Assembly (NCBI RefSeq): GCF_006715865.1
Contig: NZ_VFOA01000001.1
Location: forward strand, 3,224,001-3,288,000
Direction: 5' to 3'
Source of the DNA: Cellulomonas sp. SLBN-39
Lineage (GTDB): Bacteria > Actinomycetota > Actinomycetes > Actinomycetales > Cellulomonadaceae
DNA: 64,000 nt
The notes beneath the pieces are model-generated. The model was not told where the DNA came from. It worked only from the letters and a program-made list of their open reading frames with translations, and ran no database searches. Position 1 is the first letter of the stretch, and the number at the start of each line of letters is the position of its first letter. The position numbers and the translations under genes are program-made. Below are positions 35,896 through 45,312 of this stretch, piece by piece.

Positions 35896-37320
35896 TCAGA
35901 CGTCGAAGTAGAGCTCGAACTCGTGCGGGTGCGGCCGCAGACGGATCGGGTCCACCTCGGCGGAGCGCTTGTAGTCGATCCACGTCTGGATGAGGTCCGG
36001 CGTGAAGACGTTGCCGGCGGTCAGCCAGTCGTGGTCGGCCTCGAGGTTGTCCAGCACCTCGGCGAGCGAGCCGGGGACCTGCTGGATGAGGGCGTGCTCC
36101 TCGGGGGGCAGCTCGTAGAGGTCCTTGTCGACCGGCTCCGGCGGCTCGATGCGGTTCTGGATGCCGTCGAGGCCGGCCATGAGCATGGCCGCGAACGCGA
36201 GGTACGGGTTCGACGACGGGTCCGGCACGCGGAACTCGATGCGCTTGGCCTTCGGGTTCGAGCCCGTGACGGGGATCCGGATGCACGCGGAGCGGTTGCG
36301 CGCCGAGTACACCAGGTTGACCGGGGCCTCGAAGCCGGGCACCAGGCGGTGGTACGAGTTCACCGTCGGGTTGGTGAACGCGAGCAGCGCGGGCGCGTGC
36401 TTGAGCAGGCCGCCGATGTACCAGCGCGCCATGTCGGACAGGCCGCCGTAGCCCTTCTCGTCGAAGAACAGCGGCTCGCCGTCCTTCCACAGCGACTGGT
36501 GCACGTGCATGCCCGAGCCGTTGTCGCCGAAGAGCGGCTTCGGCATGAAGGTCGCGGTCTTGCCGGCCTCGTGCGCGACGTTCTTCACGACGTACTTGAA
36601 GAGCTGGACCTTGTCGGCCGACTTGGACAGCTCGTCGAAGCGGTAGTTGATCTCCGCCTGGCCGGCCGTGCCGACCTCGTGGTGCGCACGCTCGACCTGC
36701 AGGCCGAGGGCGTCGAGCTGCAGCGAGATCTTGTCGCGCAGGTCGGCGAAGTGGTCGACCGGCGGCACGGGGAAGTAGCCGCCCTTGTAGGGCGTCTTGT
36801 GGCCGAGGTTGCCACCCTCCTCGACGCGGCCGGTGTTCCAGGCCGCCTCGATGGAGTCGATGTAGTAGTACGACGCGTTCTGCTTCGTCTCGAAGCGCAC
36901 GTCGTCGAAGATGTAGAACTCGGCCTCGGGCGCGAAGAACGCGGTGTCGGCGATGCCGGTCGACTTCAGGTACGCCTCGGCCTTGGCGGCGACCTGGCGG
37001 GGGTCGCGGCTGTAGGGCTCGTCGGTGTACGGGTCCACGATGTGGAAGTTGATGTTGAGCGTCTTCTCCGTGCGGAACGGGTCCACGTAGGCGGTCGTCA
37101 CGTCGGGGATGAGCTTCATGTCCGACTCGTGGATCGCCTGGAACCCACGGATCGAGGAGCCGTCGAACATCTGGCCGTCGGTGAAGAAGTCCAGGTCGAC
37201 GGAGGCGGCAGGCACGTTGAAGTGCTGCATCACGCCCGGCAGGTCGCAGAACCGCACGTCGATGAACTTGACGTCCTCGTTCTTGATGAACGCCAGGACT
37301 TCCTCTGGCTTGGTGAACAT
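35896..37320 (-). CDS. glnA: Glutamine synthetase, type I
   Basis: A 474-residue enzyme that makes glutamine from glutamate, ammonia and ATP as a dodecamer. Motifs include FDGSSIRGF, the metal-binding [32 protein letters not shown] and [10 protein letters not shown]. The adenylylation site DLYELPPEE, with its tyrosine near residue 402, is intact, so this is the likely substrate of GlnE. ATG 37320 follows GAGGAGCAGCGG. The upstream region (37406-37441) contains a GlnR-type operator, so expression should rise under nitrogen limitation. Confidence 0.97.
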   Translation of the reverse strand: MFTKPEEVLAFIKNEDVKFIDVRFCDLPGVMQHFNVPAASVDLDFFTDGQMFDGSSIRGFQAIHESDMKLIPDVTTAYVDPFRTEKTLNINFHIVDPYTDEPYSRDPRQVAAKAEAYLKSTGIADTAFFAPEAEFYIFDDVRFETKQNASYYYIDSIEAAWNTGRVEEGGNLGHKTPYKGGYFPVPPVDHFADLRDKISLQLDALGLQVERAHHEVGTAGQAEINYRFDELSKSADKVQLFKYVVKNVAHEAGKTATFMPKPLFGDNGSGMHVHQSLWKDGEPLFFDEKGYGGLSDMARWYIGGLLKHAPALLAFTNPTVNSYHRLVPGFEAPVNLVYSARNRSACIRIPVTGSNPKAKRIEFRVPDPSSNPYLAFAAMLMAGLDGIQNRIEPPEPVDKDLYELPPEEHALIQQVPGSLAEVLDNLEADHDWLTAGNVFTPDLIQTWIDYKRSAEVDPIRLRPHPHEFELYFDV

Positions 37321-37405
37321 CCGCTGCTCCTCGGGTGGGGGGTGCCCGGTCGTCCCGGGCACCAGTGAGGCTAGGAGCGAGGGGTTACCCCGCGGTGGCA
37401 CAACT

Positions 37406-37441
37406 GTTTCCAGCAGGTTACGGACCAGGCTGCCAGGTAAC
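37406..37441 (-). promoter_or_regulatory. Candidate GlnR operator upstream of glnA
   Basis: On the minus strand the block reads GTTAC, then 15 bases, then GTAAC-CTGCTG-GAAAC. The second half matches the actinobacterial GlnR box GTnAC-n6-GAAAC exactly. The first half keeps GTTAC but its second arm is weak and the spacing to the second box is 20 rather than 22 bases. It lies about 85-120 bases before the glnA start codon. Confidence 0.65.
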
Positions 37442-37578
37442 GATCGCACGACGCGCCCGGCGCGTCGGAGCACGCGGACCGGTGCGTGCGGTCTGCTCGC
37501 GTCCGCCCGCGCGCGGGAGCCCGCGGCAGCGGCCGGTGCGGGACCGTGACCCTGCAGGTCGCGACCTAGGCTGGTGCC

Positions 37579-38076
37579 ATGACGCGACGCGGATCGACGG
37601 GCTCGTGGCTCGAGGGCGGACCGGCGGGGGAGCCGGGCCCCGACGGCGGCGCGGACCGCCTCGGGCTGCCGGAGGCCGGGCCCGGGTCGCGCGGGGGCCT
37701 GGGGCGCCGCCTCGTCGCGCTCAGCGTGGACTGGCTCGCCTGCCTGGCGGTCGCCTCGGTGATCGCACCGGCCACGGCCGAGGGGCTCTTCCTGCTGCGC
37801 GCCGACCCGATGGTGACCCTGGCGGTCTTCGCGGTCGAGAACGTCGTCCTGGTCGGCACGCTCGGCACCACGCTCGGGCACCGGCTGCTCGGTCTGCGGG
37901 TCGCACCCCTCGGGGTCGTCGACGGCTCCTGGGCGCTCGGGGCGCGCGCCCCCGGCCTGCTGCGGGCGGCGGGCCGCACGGTGCTGCTCTGCCTGGTGAT
38001 CCCCGCGGTCGTCTGGGACGGCGACGGGCGCGGCCTGCACGACCGCGCCGCCGGGACGGTGATCGTGCGCCGCTGA
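37579..38076 (+). CDS. RDD family membrane protein
   Basis: A 165-residue protein with a hydrophilic Gly/Pro-rich N-terminus, then [16 protein letters not shown] carrying the Arg and Asp that name the RDD family. Two to three membrane helices follow, ending in [14 protein letters not shown]. The function of most RDD proteins is unknown; some are transporters. TAGGCT (37567-37572) ends 6 bases before ATG 37579. The gene order glnA-RDD-DUF4191-lipA-lipB is the same as I recall in mycobacteria. Confidence 0.88.
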   Translation: MTRRGSTGSWLEGGPAGEPGPDGGADRLGLPEAGPGSRGGLGRRLVALSVDWLACLAVASVIAPATAEGLFLLRADPMVTLAVFAVENVVLVGTLGTTLGHRLLGLRVAPLGVVDGSWALGARAPGLLRAAGRTVLLCLVIPAVVWDGDGRGLHDRAAGTVIVRR

Positions 38077-38146
38077 GGCGCCCGCGCGAGGGCCCGGCCG
38101 GGGTCGAGGGGCCCGGCCCGCGCGCGGGCGGCGTCGGCCGCTGCGG

Positions 38147-38872
38147 TCAGCGGCCCCGCATGCCCTTGCGGTCGGGGCGCGCGCGCATCGGGTCGACGCC
38201 CTTGGGCAGCGGCAGGCGGGCGGCGCCGAGCGACGTCACGCGGCGCAGCACCTCGCCGACCTCGGCCTTGGTCAACTGCGGCTTGAGCTTCTGCACGGCA
38301 CGGGGCAGCTTGCGCAGCGGCACCTGGCCCTCGTCGTTGCCGCACTGGATCAGGTGCACGGGCGCGCCCGAGACCACGCGTGCCGTGCGCTTGCGCTCGG
38401 CCTCGAGCAGCTTGCCGACGCGGTGCGCCGGACCCTCGCTGACCAGGACGACGCCGGGACGCCCGACGCCGCGGAAGACCATGTCCTGCGTGCGGGGGTC
38501 GATCGCGACGGGCTCCTCGGCGAAGGTCCAGCCGCGGCGCAGCGAGCCGAGCGCGGCGCGCGCGGCACCGGCCTGGCCCTCGATCTGGGAGTAGGCCGCG
38601 GTCTCGGCGCGGCGGGCGAGCACGAACATCGCCGCCAGGATCGCGAACGGCAGGCTCAGCAGGGTCACGTACACGACCTGGCCGATGAGCACGCCGATGA
38701 TGACGCCCAGCGCGACCGTGCCGACGAACGCGGCGAGGATGATCCACGTCGCCGCGGGGTCGTGCCGGCGCGTCATGAGGTACGCCTGCCAGACCTGGTG
38801 GTACCAGCGGACCTTCTTGACCTTGCCGCCGCCTGCGGGGGCCGGTCCGGCGGTGGAGCGCTCGCGTGCCAT
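38147..38872 (-). CDS. DUF4191 membrane protein
   Basis: A 241-residue protein of the actinobacterial DUF4191 family. A basic N-terminus with [19 protein letters not shown] leads into two membrane helices (about 42-62 and 66-85). A cytoplasmic domain of about 150 residues follows, with [20 protein letters not shown] and the basic [20 protein letters not shown] end. The function is unknown. The gene follows lipA on the same strand with a 52-base gap. TAGACT lies 8 bases before ATG 38872, so it can be transcribed on its own from a leaderless promoter. Confidence 0.9.
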   Translation of the reverse strand: MARERSTAGPAPAGGGKVKKVRWYHQVWQAYLMTRRHDPAATWIILAAFVGTVALGVIIGVLIGQVVYVTLLSLPFAILAAMFVLARRAETAAYSQIEGQAGAARAALGSLRRGWTFAEEPVAIDPRTQDMVFRGVGRPGVVLVSEGPAHRVGKLLEAERKRTARVVSGAPVHLIQCGNDEGQVPLRKLPRAVQKLKPQLTKAEVGEVLRRVTSLGAARLPLPKGVDPMRARPDRKGMRGR

Positions 38873-38924
38873 GGGCCGGGAGTCTACCGCCGGAGCCCCG
38901 GCCCGACCGCCGGGCGGTTCCCGT

Positions 38925-39938
38925 TCAGCGGGCGGCGGAACGGGCCAGCAGCGCCGACGCCTCCTGGCGCGCGGTGGTCGGCTCGCCCAGGTGGGCGAGC
39001 GCGGCGGGCAGCTCCTGGCCGCGGTGGCGCATGGCCTGGCCCCACAGGCGCCCGGCGCGGTACGAGGAGCGGACCAGCGGCCCCGACATCACGCCCAGGA
39101 AGCCGAGGCGCTCGGCCTCCTGCGACAGCTCGACGAACTCCTCGGGCCGCACCCAGCGCTCCACGGGGTGGTGGCGCACCGACGGGCGCAGGTACTGCGT
39201 GATGGTGATGATGTCGCAGCCCGCGTCGTGCAGGTGCGCCAGGGCGTCCTTGATCTCCTCGGTGGTCTCGCCCATCCCGAGGATGAGGTTCGACTTCGTC
39301 ACCAGGCCGGCCTCGCGGGCGGCGGTGATCACCGACAGCGAGCGCTCGTAGCGGAACGCGGGCCGGATCTTCTTGAAGATCCGCGGCACGGTCTCGACGT
39401 TGTGCGCGAGGACCTCCGGGCGTGAGGAGAACACCTCGGCGAGCTGGTCGGGGACCGCGTTGAAGTCGGGGATCAGCAGCTCGACGCCCGTGCCGGGGTT
39501 GACGTCGTGGATCTGCCGGACCGTCTCGGCGTACAGCCACGCGCCGCCGTCGGGCAGGTCGTCGCGGGCGACGCCGGTGATCGTCGCGTACTTCAGGCCC
39601 ATCGCCTGCACCGAGGACGCGACGCGGCGCGGCTCGTCGGTGTCGAGGTCGGCGGGTCGGCCGGTGTCGATCTGGCAGAAGTCGCACCGTCGCGTGCACT
39701 GGTCGCCGCCGATGAGGAACGTGGCCTCGCGGTCCTCCCAGCACTCGAAGATGTTGGGGCAGCCCGCCTCCTCGCAGACCGTGTGCAGGCCCTCGCGGCG
39801 CACCAGGCCCTTGAGCTCGGAGTACTCCGGACCCGTCGTGGCTCGGGTACGGATCCACTCGGGCTTGCGCTCGATGGGGGTGGCGGCGTTGCGGGCCTCG
39901 ATGCGCAGCATCCGGCGGCCTTCGGGCGCGAGTGTCAC
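38925..39938 (-). CDS. lipA: Lipoyl synthase
   Basis: A 337-residue radical-SAM enzyme that inserts two sulfur atoms into the octanoyl group on lipoyl domains. The auxiliary cluster ligands are in [12 protein letters not shown] and the radical-SAM cluster in [11 protein letters not shown]. NxVETVPR and [13 protein letters not shown] are also typical, and the C-terminal RSSYR provides the conserved serine ligand. GTG 39938 has TACGCT 6 bases upstream, so the message may be leaderless. It acts after LipB, and its main clients here should be the lipoyl domains of SucB. Confidence 0.96.
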   Translation of the reverse strand: MTLAPEGRRMLRIEARNAATPIERKPEWIRTRATTGPEYSELKGLVRREGLHTVCEEAGCPNIFECWEDREATFLIGGDQCTRRCDFCQIDTGRPADLDTDEPRRVASSVQAMGLKYATITGVARDDLPDGGAWLYAETVRQIHDVNPGTGVELLIPDFNAVPDQLAEVFSSRPEVLAHNVETVPRIFKKIRPAFRYERSLSVITAAREAGLVTKSNLILGMGETTEEIKDALAHLHDAGCDIITITQYLRPSVRHHPVERWVRPEEFVELSQEAERLGFLGVMSGPLVRSSYRAGRLWGQAMRHRGQELPAALAHLGEPTTARQEASALLARSAAR

Positions 39939-40101
39939 CGCGTCAGCGTAACCCGCGCGGGGTGCGCCCGACGCGGTGGGACGGTGTGACGGGGACCTCC
40001 GTCCCGTGCACGAGGTGCGCCGGACGGGTGATCCTGGGGGTCAGGTGTCGACCGCGCGGGGGCAGAGCAGCGTCCGGCGTGCGACCACGAGGAGGTGGGG
40101 C

Positions 40102-40605
40102 ATGCGCGTCCTGGTGAGCGTCGCGTCGCGGCACGGTGCGACGCGGGAGATGGGTGACGTGGTCGCGCAGGTGCTGCGCGACGCGGGTCACGACGTCGAG
40201 CAGGTCGAGCCCGACGAGGTCGAGCGCGTGGACGCGTTCGACGCGGTCGTGCTCGGCTCCGCGGTGTACGTGGGACGGCTCGCGCTCGGCCTGCGCGACC
40301 TCGTGGACCGGCAGGCCGGCCAGCTGCGGGCCCGGCCCGTGTGGCTGTTCTGGTCGGGCCCGATCGGGGACCCGCCGGTCCCGGCCACCGTCCCGGACGA
40401 CGTCACCGAGATCGCGCAGGCCGTCGAGGCGCGGGACGTCGCGGTGTTCCCGGGGCGTCTGGAGCGGTCCGAGCTCAACATCAGCGAGCGGGCGCTCGTC
40501 GCGCTCGTGCGGGCCGAGCCCGGGGACTTCCGCGACCTGGACGCCGTGGGCACGTGGGCGCAGGGCGTCGCACGGGACCTCGCGCGGTCGGCCCTGGAGG
40601 CCTGA
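40102..40605 (+). CDS. Flavodoxin-domain protein
   Basis: A 167-residue protein starting MRVLVSVASRHGATREMGDVVAQVL, with the phosphate-binding loop of flavodoxins (SxRHGATRE in place of SxTGNTE), then VVLGSAVYVGRL and PVWLFWSGPIGDP. This matches the flavodoxin_5 group that includes menaquinone-dependent protoporphyrinogen oxidase HemG-like proteins. The substrate here is unknown. ATG 40102 follows GAGGAGGTGGGG. It lies on the opposite strand between lipB and lipA, so it splits what is a continuous lipB-lipA pair in other actinobacteria. Confidence 0.85.
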   Translation: MRVLVSVASRHGATREMGDVVAQVLRDAGHDVEQVEPDEVERVDAFDAVVLGSAVYVGRLALGLRDLVDRQAGQLRARPVWLFWSGPIGDPPVPATVPDDVTEIAQAVEARDVAVFPGRLERSELNISERALVALVRAEPGDFRDLDAVGTWAQGVARDLARSALEA

Positions 40606-40615
40606 GCAGGGCCGG

Positions 40616-41278
40616 TCAGCCGACAGGCGCGGCGGCCAGCAGCGGTGCGAGCGTCGTGGTCAGGTGCTCGCGCACGAGCGGCACCACCTCGGCGATGGTG
40701 ACCTCGCGACCCGTCTCCAGGCTGAGCGTGGTCACGTCGGCGTCGCTGATGCCGCACGGCACGATGCGGTCGAACTGGGTCACGTCCGCGGTGCAGTTCA
40801 GCGCGAAGCCGTGCATCGTCACCCCGCGCGCCACCCGCACGCCGATCGCGGCGACCTTGCGCGCGCGCCGGCCCGTCGCGGTGTCCGCGGGCAGCCACAC
40901 GCCGCTGCGTCCCTCGACGCGCCCGGCGACCACGCCCACCTCGGCGCACGTGCGGATCAGCGCCTCCTCGAGCGCGCGGACGTAGCGCACGACGTCGACC
41001 GGTGCGCCGAGCCGCACGATCGGGTAGCCGACGAGCTGCCCCGGCCCGTGCCACGTGATCCTCCCGCCGCGGTCGACGTCGACGACGGGCGTCCCGTCGG
41101 TCGGCCGGTCCCACGACGCGGTCCGCCGGCCGGCCGTGTACACCGGCTCGTGCTCGACGAGCAGGACGGTGTCCTCGCGCGTGCCCGCCACCACGGCGGC
41201 GTGGACGTCGCGCTGCTGCTGCCACGTGGGCTCGTACGGCAGCAGCCGGGTGCCGAGGTCGAGAGGCTCGAAGCGCAT
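40616..41278 (-). CDS. lipB: Octanoyl-ACP:protein N-octanoyltransferase
   Basis: A 220-residue enzyme that moves octanoate from acyl carrier protein to a lysine of lipoyl domains. It has [24 protein letters not shown], the catalytic lysine in RKVAAIGVR and the acyl-thioester cysteine in VPCGISD. TAGCCT ends 6 bases before ATG 41278, suggesting a leaderless message. The octanoyl donor comes from the fatty acid cluster at 5.9-9.6 kb, and the acceptor lysines are in SucB at 48-49.6 kb. Confidence 0.95.
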   Translation of the reverse strand: MRFEPLDLGTRLLPYEPTWQQQRDVHAAVVAGTREDTVLLVEHEPVYTAGRRTASWDRPTDGTPVVDVDRGGRITWHGPGQLVGYPIVRLGAPVDVVRYVRALEEALIRTCAEVGVVAGRVEGRSGVWLPADTATGRRARKVAAIGVRVARGVTMHGFALNCTADVTQFDRIVPCGISDADVTTLSLETGREVTIAEVVPLVREHLTTTLAPLLAAAPVG

Positions 41279-41287
41279 GGGGGCAGG

Positions 41288-41803
41288 CTAGCCCCGTCCT
41301 CGGGGTGCCCCCGGCGGGGTGGTGGGCGCACCGGCCTCCGGGGCGCCCTCGGGCGTGCCCTGCTCGTCGCCCAGCACCACGGTGACGAGGATGCTGCGCA
41401 GGTCCTCGAGCTGGTCGGGGGTGAGCACGCCCAGCACGGACTCCTCCGCGGGGCGCGGGTCGGCCGAGGCGACGAACGCCTCGCGCCCTGCCTCGGTGAT
41501 CGCGATCACGTGCCGCCGCCGGTCGTCGGGGGCGGGGGAGCGGTCGACGTAGCCCGTGCGCTCCAGGCGGGCCAGGATGCGGCTCATGGTCTGCTCGGTG
41601 ACGCTGCACGACGCGGCCAGCTCGCGCTGCGACATCGGACGCCGTGACAGGTGCACCAGCACCGGGTGGCTGGCGTGGTTGAGGTCCCAGGCCGCCAGGT
41701 GCGCGTTCCACCGGCGCTCGATCTGCCGGGCGGCCGCGGACAGCAGGCGGCCCACCGGCCAGTGGTCGGGGCCCGGCCCCGCTGGTCCTCCGGACGTGCT
41801 CAT
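41288..41803 (-). CDS. MarR-family transcriptional regulator
   Basis: A 171-residue winged helix-turn-helix protein. The recognition region is MSQRELAASCSVTEQTMSRILARLERTGYVDR and the wing is PAPDDRRRHVIAITEAGRE. ATG 41803 follows GGAGGCAGGG, and the eleven residues that could be added upstream are rejected. It is transcribed divergently from an MMPL transporter, with a 14-bp palindrome at the transporter start, the usual layout for a MarR repressor of an efflux gene. The inducer is unknown. It ends 9 bases before the start of lipB. Confidence 0.92.
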   Translation of the reverse strand: MSTSGGPAGPGPDHWPVGRLLSAAARQIERRWNAHLAAWDLNHASHPVLVHLSRRPMSQRELAASCSVTEQTMSRILARLERTGYVDRSPAPDDRRRHVIAITEAGREAFVASADPRPAEESVLGVLTPDQLEDLRSILVTVVLGDEQGTPEGAPEAGAPTTPPGAPRGRG

Positions 41804-41845
41804 CCCTGCCTCCGCTTGCCTCGACGACCGCCGCACCCCATCATG

Positions 41846-41859
41846 CTCAGCATGCTGAG
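41846..41859. promoter_or_regulatory. Palindrome at the MMPL transporter start, candidate MarR operator
   Basis: CTCAGCATGCTGAG is a perfect 14-bp palindrome. It begins just after a CATCAT hexamer (41839-41844), which lies 17 bases downstream of TTGCCT (41816-41821), so a repressor bound here would cover the predicted transcription start at 41852. Confidence 0.55.
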
Positions 41860-44149
41860 GAATTCGTGGGTGCGCGCGTTGGCGGTCGCCGCCGTGCTGG
41901 TCGTCTGGCTGGGGCTGGGCGGCGTCGGGGGCATGGCCCAGGGTCGTCTGTCCCAGGTGCAGACGAACGACGCGGCGGCGTTCCTGCCCTCGTCGGCGGA
42001 GTCGACGCTCGCCTCCGAGCTGGACGCCGACTTCACCGACGCCCAGACCCTACCCGCGCTCGTCGTGCTCACCCCCGCGGACGGCGGTGACGTCACGCCC
42101 GAGCAGACGGCCGACGTCGCCGCGCTCGCCGCCGCCTTCGTCGAGCGCCCCGGACCGGGCGGCGAGGGCACGTGGGCGGACGACCTGGACGGCGACCTCG
42201 CCGTCATCCCGTCCGAGGACGGCAAGGCGCTCCTCGTGACGGTCCCGCTCGACGCCACGGCCGCCGAGCGGCTCGTCGAGGAGGAGCGGGTCTCCACGCT
42301 CCTGGTCGAGGACCTGCGTGCCGCGCTCGACGAGGACCTCGGCGCCACGGCGACGACCGCCGGCGACGCCGGCCTCAACGCCTGGGTCACCGGCGCGGCC
42401 GGGTTCATCGCCGACCTCGGCACGGCGTTCGCCGGCATCGACGGGCTCCTGCTGCTCGTCGCGCTCGGCGCCGTGCTGCTCATCCTCGTGGCCGTCTACC
42501 GCTCGCCGTTCCTGCCGTTCGTCGTCATCCTCACCGCCGTGTTCGCGCTGTCGCTCGCCGGGCTCGTCGTCTACGAGCTCGCCGACGCCGGCGTGCTCGT
42601 CCTCAACGGCCAGTCCCAGGGCATCCTGTCGATCCTCGTCGTCGGCGCCGCCGTCGACTACTCGCTCCTGCTCGTCGCCCGCTACCGCGAGGAGCTGCGC
42701 CACGCCGCCCACCCCTGGGCCGCCATGCAGCGCGCCTGGCGCCGGTCCCTCGAGCCCGTGCTCGCGAGCGCCGGCACCGTCGTCGCCGGCCTCCTGTGCC
42801 TCCTGCTGTCCCAGCTCGGCTCCAACCGCAGCCTCGGCCCGGTCGCCGCCATCGGCATCGTCGCCGCCCTGCTCGCCGCGCTCACGCTGCTGCCCGCGAT
42901 CCTGCTCGTCGCCGGCCGTCGCTCGCGCGCGCTGTTCTGGCCGCGCGTGCCGCACCTGGTCGCCGACCCCGCCCAGCCCGCCACGCACGGCGCCCACGCG
43001 TCGGCCGTCGCCGCCGACCCCGCCGAGGCCACCGGCCTGTGGGCCCGCTGGGCCCGGTTCGTGGCCCGCCGCGCGCGCCCCGTCTGGGTCGTCACCGCCC
43101 TCGTGCTGGTCGCCGCCGCCGCGTTCGCCCCGACGTTCCGCGCCGGCGGCACCAGCCAGACCGACGTCTTCCTCACCGACGTCGACTCCGTCGCCGGTGA
43201 GGAGGTGCTCGCCGCGCACTTCCCGGCCGGCGCCGTCCAGCCCGCCACCGTCTTCGTCGACGAGGCCCTCGCCGCCGACGTCGTGGCCGCCGCGCAGGAC
43301 GTGCCCGGCGTCTCCTCCGCCGCGCCCTACACCGGCGTCCCCGCCGGGGTCCCGGGCGCCGACCAGGCCGAGCCCGTCGTCGTCGACGGCACCGTCCGCA
43401 TCGACGTCGTCACCGACGCCGCGTCCGACAGCCAGGAGTCCGTCGACACCGTCGCCGACCTGCGCACCGCCCTGCAGGACGTCGCCCCCGACGCCCTCGT
43501 CGGCGGCCCCGCCGCCCAGACGCTCGACACCCAGGACGCCAGCGTGCGCGACCTGCGCGTGATCGTCCCCGTCGTGCTGCTCGTCATCCTGCTCATCCTC
43601 ATCGCGCTGCTGCGCTCCGTGGCCGCCGGACTGCTGCTGATGGGGGCCAACGTGCTCTCGTTCGCCGCGGCGATCGGCGTCTCCGCGATCGTGTTCGACC
43701 ACGTCCTCGACCTGCCCGACGCCGACCCCGTCGTCCCGCTCTACGGGTTCGTGTTCCTCGTCGCCCTCGGCGTCGACTACTCGATCTTCCTCATGACGCG
43801 GGTCCGCGAGGAGTCCTTCCACGTCGGCACCCGTGCGGGGGTCGTGCGCGGCCTCGCCGTCACCGGCGGCGTCATCACGTCCGCCGGCCTCGTCCTCGCC
43901 ACCACCTTCGCCGCGCTCGCGGTGATCCCGCTGCTGTTCCTCGCCCAGCTCGCGTTCATCGTCGCCTTCGGTGTCCTCCTCGACACCTTCGTGGTCCGCT
44001 CGCTGCTCGTGCCCGGGCTCGTCCACGACCTGGGTCGGCGCACCTGGTGGCCGGGCGCCCTGTCGCGCCGCCCCGAGCACGGCACGCACGCCGCACCCGA
44101 CGCCCCCGCCGCGGGGAGCGTCACGGCGGGCGCGGGCGCGTCCGACTGA
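41852..44149 (+). CDS. MMPL/RND-family membrane transporter
   Basis: A 765-residue protein with two repeats of one membrane helix, a large extracytoplasmic loop and five helices. The signature lies in helix four of each half: GAAVDYSLLLVARYREEL and ALGVDYSIFLMTRVREES. MMPL proteins export lipids, siderophores or drugs using the proton gradient. ATG 41843 is also in frame; ATG 41852 is preferred because a TTGCCT-17-CATCAT promoter would start transcription exactly there. The adjacent MarR regulator suggests drug or xenobiotic export. A 20-bp terminator hairpin follows directly. Confidence 0.92.
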   Translation: MLRNSWVRALAVAAVLVVWLGLGGVGGMAQGRLSQVQTNDAAAFLPSSAESTLASELDADFTDAQTLPALVVLTPADGGDVTPEQTADVAALAAAFVERPGPGGEGTWADDLDGDLAVIPSEDGKALLVTVPLDATAAERLVEEERVSTLLVEDLRAALDEDLGATATTAGDAGLNAWVTGAAGFIADLGTAFAGIDGLLLLVALGAVLLILVAVYRSPFLPFVVILTAVFALSLAGLVVYELADAGVLVLNGQSQGILSILVVGAAVDYSLLLVARYREELRHAAHPWAAMQRAWRRSLEPVLASAGTVVAGLLCLLLSQLGSNRSLGPVAAIGIVAALLAALTLLPAILLVAGRRSRALFWPRVPHLVADPAQPATHGAHASAVAADPAEATGLWARWARFVARRARPVWVVTALVLVAAAAFAPTFRAGGTSQTDVFLTDVDSVAGEEVLAAHFPAGAVQPATVFVDEALAADVVAAAQDVPGVSSAAPYTGVPAGVPGADQAEPVVVDGTVRIDVVTDAASDSQESVDTVADLRTALQDVAPDALVGGPAAQTLDTQDASVRDLRVIVPVVLLVILLILIALLRSVAAGLLLMGANVLSFAAAIGVSAIVFDHVLDLPDADPVVPLYGFVFLVALGVDYSIFLMTRVREESFHVGTRAGVVRGLAVTGGVITSAGLVLATTFAALAVIPLLFLAQLAFIVAFGVLLDTFVVRSLLVPGLVHDLGRRTWWPGALSRRPEHGTHAAPDAPAAGSVTAGAGASD

Positions 44150-44193
44150 GCACCGGCCCGGCCCGACGGCGTCCCGTCGGGCCGGGCCGGTGC
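44150..44193 (+). terminator. 20-bp perfect hairpin directly after the MMPL gene
   Basis: The arms 44150-44169 and 44174-44193 are fully complementary around CGTC. The stem begins at the base after the stop codon. There is no T-run. Confidence 0.75.
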
Positions 44194-44219
44194 CACGGCG
44201 GCGTGGGAGAGTGTCGGGC

Positions 44220-45269
44220 ATGGAACCGTTGCGCGTCGGGCTGGTCGGGTACGGGGGAGCAGGACGGGGCATCCACGCACGACTGCTGCGGGAGGCTGGC
44301 CACCACGTCACCGCGGTCGTGACCCGCAGCCGCGGGGAGCAGGTCCACCAGGACTGGCCCGACGCCCTCGTCGTGCCCGACGTCGACGCGCTCCTGGCCG
44401 GCGTCGACGCGCTCGACCTCGTCGTGGTCGCCAGCCCCACCGGGGAGCACGAGGCGCACACCGCCGCCGCCCTGCACGCCGGTGCGCCCGTCCTCGTCGA
44501 CAAGCCACTCGCGCCCACCACCGAGGCCGCGCAACGCCTCGTCGACCTCGCCACCACCCTGGACGGGCGACTGACCGTGTTCCACAACCGGCGCTGGGAC
44601 CCCGAGCAGCTCACGCTGCGCGCGCTCCTCGACGCCGGCGCGCTCGGCCGCGTCCACCGGTTCGAGCGCCGCTGGGAGAGGTTCCGGCCCGAGCCGCAGC
44701 AGCGCTGGAAGGAGCAGGACGTCACCTCCGGCGGACTCCTGCTCGACCTCGGCGCCCACCTCGTCGACTCCGCCACCCAGCTCTTCGGGCCCGTGCGCCG
44801 CGTGCGCGCCGAGATCCGCTCCCTGACCACACCCGCCCCCGACGACGTCTTCCTCGCCCTCGACCACGCACCGACCGAGCCCGGTCACCACGTCGTCAGC
44901 CACCTGTGGGCCGGCGGGCTCGTCGGCGCCCCCGGCCCGCGCACCCGCGTCCTGGGCGACCGTGGCGCGTACCTCGTGACGAGCTTCGAGGGCGAACCCA
45001 CCCCGTTCGCCGTGCTCGACGACGCCCAGGACGGGGGCAGGCGCCCCGGCGAGGCCCCGCACGAGGGCTGGCTGGTCCGCGGCGCCGAGCGCACCCCGGT
45101 GCCCCGGGCCCCGGGCGGTCACGCCGACGTCTACCGGGCCGTCGCCCGCTGGCTGCGCGAGGACGGCCCCGTGCCCGTCGACCCCCGCGACGCCGTCACC
45201 ACCGCCCGCGTGCTCGACGCCGCCCGGTCCGCCGCGACGAGCGGGGACGCGGTCCACCTCGACGGCTGA
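44220..45269 (+). CDS. Gfo/Idh/MocA family oxidoreductase
   Basis: A 349-residue NAD(P)-dependent oxidoreductase. The nucleotide-binding loop is GLVGYGGAGRGIH (8-20), then VVVASPTGEHEAHTAAAL and the family motif VDKPLAPTT with the catalytic lysine. DLGAHLVDSATQLFG near residue 182 provides the active-site Asp and His of the second domain. Sequence shape resembles the group acting on sugars or inositols, but the substrate is not predictable. It follows the MMPL terminator and precedes the pseudokinase gene by 43 bases. Confidence 0.9.
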   Translation: MEPLRVGLVGYGGAGRGIHARLLREAGHHVTAVVTRSRGEQVHQDWPDALVVPDVDALLAGVDALDLVVVASPTGEHEAHTAAALHAGAPVLVDKPLAPTTEAAQRLVDLATTLDGRLTVFHNRRWDPEQLTLRALLDAGALGRVHRFERRWERFRPEPQQRWKEQDVTSGGLLLDLGAHLVDSATQLFGPVRRVRAEIRSLTTPAPDDVFLALDHAPTEPGHHVVSHLWAGGLVGAPGPRTRVLGDRGAYLVTSFEGEPTPFAVLDDAQDGGRRPGEAPHEGWLVRGAERTPVPRAPGGHADVYRAVARWLREDGPVPVDPRDAVTTARVLDAARSAATSGDAVHLDG

Positions 45270-45312
45270 GGCGCGTCCGGCCCCCGGTCGGCCCGTCCCA
45301 CGGGGAGGGCCT

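Noticed and set aside
42050-44830. A 926-codon minus-strand frame opposite the MMPL transporter
   Set aside because: It is a low-complexity Gly/Asp/Arg shadow of a clearly identified membrane transporter.
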